DNA of 64,000 nt. It comes from Natrialba aegyptia DSM 13077. GTDB lineage: Archaea; Halobacteriota; Halobacteria; Halobacteriales; Natrialbaceae. Within the stretch, counting starts at the first letter, position 1. Every line of letters starts with the position of its first letter. The position numbers and the translations under genes are program-made. The stretch spans positions 1 through 64,000 of the forward strand of contig NZ_AOIP01000009.1 of the NCBI RefSeq assembly GCF_000337535.1, written 5' to 3'. The notes under the pieces were generated by a model. The model ran no database searches. It was not told where the DNA came from and was given only the letters and a program-made list of their open reading frames with translations. This document shows, piece after piece, positions 61,231 through 64,000 of the stretch.

Positions 61231-61941
61231 TCAGTCTCGACCGGGAGTTCCGTCCAATGGGTCCCACTCCTCATCGCCCTCGTCATCCTCGTCATCCTGA
61301 TCGCTTTCAGCGTCTCCCTCCCCGTCGCGCCACCGTGACTCGAGTTCAGAGCGCACGTCGGCCGCATCGACATCGGCCTCGCTGAACTCGGTCGAAACGT
61401 CGGCCGGCAGCTCGGATGGCTGGTGTTCGTCGGTGGTCGGCTCCGATGCTGTCTCCGGGTCGGCCGTCGATTCGGCGGTCGTTTCGGCCGCCGTTGTCGC
61501 CACCGCAGCCGAGGTGGTCGTCTGAGCTGTCGTGGTCGACGCCTCCGTTCCCGTGTTTGTCTCCGAAGACGCGGTTGTCTCGGTCGTCACCGTTCCCTCG
61601 GTGTCTACTGTCGTCGCGGAACCGTCGACGACGGACTCGCCGTTCGATGGGGCTACGGACGCCGTCGTCGTGTCGGGATCCTCGCTTGCAGTCGATTCGT
61701 TCGTTTCTATCATGTCGTCCGTTGCACCAGTCTCATCGGCCTCATCCGTCCCGTCCGTTGCATCCGCCTCGTCCGTCGATTCCGTCGAATCGATCGAACT
61801 GGAGCGGTCGGGCATCATATTCGGCGCGAAGACAGCGATGAGCAGCGAGAACGTACACAACACCACCACAACCGTGACGATGAGCGTCCGTGTCGTCGGA
61901 CGCTGATCGTCGGGTTCGGCCCGGTCAGACGAGTTCACCAT
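61231..61941 (-). CDS. Low-complexity Thr/Glu/Ser-rich membrane-anchored protein
   Basis: This 236-residue protein has an N-terminal cytoplasmic tail and one helix (TLIVTVVVVLCTFSLLIAVF, residues 18-40). A long Thr, Ser, Glu and Asp-rich region (DGTDEADETGATDD; TTTTAQTTTSA-like) ends in a very acidic stretch, DQDDEDDEGDEEWDP. The Thr/Ser-rich part is suited to O-glycosylation. No domain was recognised, and the protein is probably poorly structured. Confidence 0.6.
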   Translation of the reverse strand: MVNSSDRAEPDDQRPTTRTLIVTVVVVLCTFSLLIAVFAPNMMPDRSSSIDSTESTDEADATDGTDEADETGATDDMIETNESTASEDPDTTTASVAPSNGESVVDGSATTVDTEGTVTTETTASSETNTGTEASTTTAQTTTSAAVATTAAETTAESTADPETASEPTTDEHQPSELPADVSTEFSEADVDAADVRSELESRWRDGEGDAESDQDDEDDEGDEEWDPLDGTPGRD

Positions 61942-62109
61942 TCGAGACTCTCCAGACGTGACGGTGAGCCTTTGTTAAGCGCCGCCCACACCTGTAGCTC
62001 TGGATTACGGGGCTTGTTACCCGCGCTTTGCGCCGCGTAGGTCCGGTGCCGACCGGTGGCGAACAATGATATGGACGGCACCCAGAGTGGTGATAACGAG
62101 TCCCGCTAC

Positions 62110-64000
62110 ATGACAGACCAGTACGATCACGCGCAGGTCCAGGAGTTCTGGCAGTACGTCTGGGAGCGCGACGGGGTCGCCCGCCTTTCGGACGACGCCG
62201 TCGATCCGACGTACGTCCTCGGCATGTTCCCCTACACCTCCGGGACGCTGCACATGGGCCACGTCCGGAACTACGCGATCACCGACGCCTACGCTCGCTA
62301 CCGACGGCTACAGGGCGACGACGTCCTCCATCCGATGGGGTGGGATGCCTTCGGCCTGCCCGCCGAAAACGCGGCCTACGAGCGCGCGAGCGACCCCGAA
62401 TCCTGGACCCGCGCGTGCATCCGCCGCATGCGCGAAGAACTCGAGACGATGGGCTTTGGCTACGACTGGTCGCGGGAGGTTACGACCTGTGAGCCCGCCT
62501 ACTACCGCTGGAATCAGTGGCTGTTCAAGCGATTCTACGAGGCCGACCTCGTCGAGTTCACCGGCGCGGCGGTCAACTGGTGTCCGGACTGCGAGACGGT
62601 ACTGGCCGACGCGCAGGTCGCAGTCTCCGACAGCGATAATGATGGCGATGGCGATGACGACCATCACGACGGAACCCGCGTCTGCTGGCGCTGCGAAACG
62701 CCCGTCGAACGGCGCGAACTCGACCAGTGGTTCTTCACGATCACCGACTACGCGGACGAACTCGCCGACGGCCTCGACGAACTCGACGGCTGGCCCGAGG
62801 GCGTTCGGGAGATCCAGCGCAACTGGATCGGCCGCCAGGACGGTGCGCGACTCACGTTCGACCTGTCGAACGCCCCGAGCGCCGCCGAATCCGTCGACGT
62901 CTTCAGCACCCGCCCCGAAACCGCCTTCGGCGCGACCTTCCTCGCCGTCTCGCCCGAGCACGACCTGGCGACCGCACTCGCAGAGACGGACGCGGACATC
63001 GCGGCGTTCGTCGACCGCGCACGAACTCGTGAGGGGGCGTCCGGACACGCCGACCGTGACGAGTACAGCGACTCGGGTATCGAAACGGATGCGACGGCGG
63101 TGAATCCGCTGACGGGCGAGGAGCTACCGGTGTACGTCGCCGAGTACGTTCTGGGTGACGTGGGAACCGGCGCGGTGATGGGCGTGCCGGGGCACAACGA
63201 ACAGGACTACGAGTTCGCGCGCGAGCGCGACCTAGCGGTGGAGACGGTCGTCGTTCCCGCGGCCGACGCGGCGGACGACGTGGCCTCCGGACCCGGGAAC
63301 GGCCCCTACACCGATAAGGGCGTGCTCGACCTCGGTACCGGGACGGATAGCGAATACGACGGCCTCGCGAGCGAAACGGTTCGAGAAGAACTGCTCTCGG
63401 ATCACGAGGCGATCGAATCGGACGTGACCTACCGCCTGCGCGACTGGCTGATCTCCCGCCAGCGATACTGGGGCACGCCGATTCCGGTCGTCCACTGCGA
63501 GGACTGCGGCCACGTCCTCGTTCCCGACGACGAACTCCCCGTCGAACTTCCCGAGTTCGTCCAGACGACCGGCAATCCGCTCGACGCCGCCACGGAATGG
63601 AAGGAGACGACCTGTCCCGACTGCGGCGGGCCGGCCGAGCGGGAGACGGACACGATGGACACCTTCGTGGACTCCTCGTGGTACTTCCTGCGCTTTCTCT
63701 CGCCCGACCTCGCGGACGCGCCCTTCGATACCGAGCGGGCGAACGAGTGGCTGCCGGTCGACATCTACGTCGGCGGCGACGAACACGCGATCCTCCACCT
63801 GCTGTACATCCGCTTCGTGACGCGTGCGCTTTCGGATCTAGGGCTGCTCGATCGGCGCGAACCGGTCGAGCGGCTCGTTAGCCAGGGGACCGTCCTCTAC
63901 GAGGGCGAGAAGATGTCCACCTCGACCGGCAACGTCGTCACTCCCGACGAGTACGGCGCGGAAACGACGCGGCTGTTCGTCCTCTCGGCCGCCCATCCCG
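62110..64000 (+). CDS. leuS: Leucyl-tRNA synthetase, bacterial type (3' end outside window)
   Basis: The frame is open to the right edge (630 codons visible). The class I signatures are HMGH in [20 protein letters not shown] near residue 45 and KMSTS in [14 protein letters not shown] near 605. The ending [18 protein letters not shown] identifies the bacterial LeuRS form, which haloarchaea use. A zinc-like pair of CxxC motifs (CPDC, CWRC; later CEDC and CPDC) and an editing-domain region ([20 protein letters not shown]) are visible. An Asp/His-rich insert ([14 protein letters not shown]) lies near 180. A longer in-frame start exists at 62071. Confidence 0.93.
   Translation, partial: MTDQYDHAQVQEFWQYVWERDGVARLSDDAVDPTYVLGMFPYTSGTLHMGHVRNYAITDAYARYRRLQGDDVLHPMGWDAFGLPAENAAYERASDPESWTRACIRRMREELETMGFGYDWSREVTTCEPAYYRWNQWLFKRFYEADLVEFTGAAVNWCPDCETVLADAQVAVSDSDNDGDGDDDHHDGTRVCWRCETPVERRELDQWFFTITDYADELADGLDELDGWPEGVREIQRNWIGRQDGARLTFDLSNAPSAAESVDVFSTRPETAFGATFLAVSPEHDLATALAETDADIAAFVDRARTREGASGHADRDEYSDSGIETDATAVNPLTGEELPVYVAEYVLGDVGTGAVMGVPGHNEQDYEFARERDLAVETVVVPAADAADDVASGPGNGPYTDKGVLDLGTGTDSEYDGLASETVREELLSDHEAIESDVTYRLRDWLISRQRYWGTPIPVVHCEDCGHVLVPDDELPVELPEFVQTTGNPLDAATEWKETTCPDCGGPAERETDTMDTFVDSSWYFLRFLSPDLADAPFDTERANEWLPVDIYVGGDEHAILHLLYIRFVTRALSDLGLLDRREPVERLVSQGTVLYEGEKMSTSTGNVVTPDEYGAETTRLFVLSAAHP

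Overview
The window is high-GC archaeal DNA from a halophile (class Halobacteria). The signs are very acidic proteins rich in Asp and Glu, Tat-dependent secretion with lipoboxes, a PGF-CTERM anchor, HTH_10 (Bat-type) and DUF7344/DUF7343 regulators, TATA-box promoters close to start codons (leaderless genes) mixed with genes that have strong GGAGGTGA ribosome sites, and a bacterial-type leucyl-tRNA synthetase. I cannot assign a genus.

Layout. (1) 1-5.4 kb: the end of a DUF354 gene, an alpha/beta hydrolase, a two-gene unit of a polysaccharide deacetylase and a PGF-CTERM surface protein, a DUF457 membrane hydrolase, and a small regulator/membrane-protein pair. (2) 6-14.3 kb: a MATE exporter and a fatty-acid or acyl-CoA catabolism group (MaoC hydratase, thiolase, acyl-CoA dehydrogenase, acyl-CoA synthetase), then an AAC(3)-like acetyltransferase. 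(3) 14.4-19.9 kb: tRNA-Gln(UUG), a frameshifted small gene, and an accessory island with a 1171-residue single-chain restriction-modification enzyme facing a PD-(D/E)xK-like gene and a small membrane protein. (4) 20-21.6 kb: a DsbA-like thioredoxin and a formate/nitrite-type transporter, separated by a 110-bp terminal-inverted-repeat element whose second copy lies at 36.8 kb. (5) 21.8-50.5 kb: a large surface-polysaccharide/glycosylation region with a phosphodiesterase-like protein, beta-helix protein, flippase, GT2, GT4 and GT-C glycosyltransferases, ATP-grasp sugar-transfer protein, M14 peptidase-like protein, asparagine-synthase-like protein, DUF1616, SGNH acetylesterase, DUF354 protein and UDP-sugar dehydrogenase. 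Paralogous secreted NodB-fold lipoproteins are scattered through it. (6) 50.9-57.5 kb: a membrane-bound winged-helix regulator, glmS with an overlapping upstream ORF, and an HTH_10 regulator gene split by an IS200/IS605-type insertion whose tnpB is itself frameshifted. (7) 58-64 kb: secreted low-complexity proteins, another NodB-fold lipoprotein, and the start of leuS.

How they work together: GlmS and the nucleotide-sugar dehydrogenase supply amino-sugar and uronate precursors. The glycosyltransferases and flippase build and export glycans. Deacetylases, the acetylesterase and the beta-helix protein would trim or modify them outside the cell, and several membrane-anchored HTH proteins could tie expression to the envelope.

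The most unusual signals are the defence-like island with a probable CTG start, the two 110-bp elements, the deacetylase paralogues that have lost their catalytic residues, a ribosome-site-sequestering hairpin, a conserved near-palindrome upstream of two cell-envelope genes, and a recurring 9-mer (CGAGTTCAG) seen 34 times.
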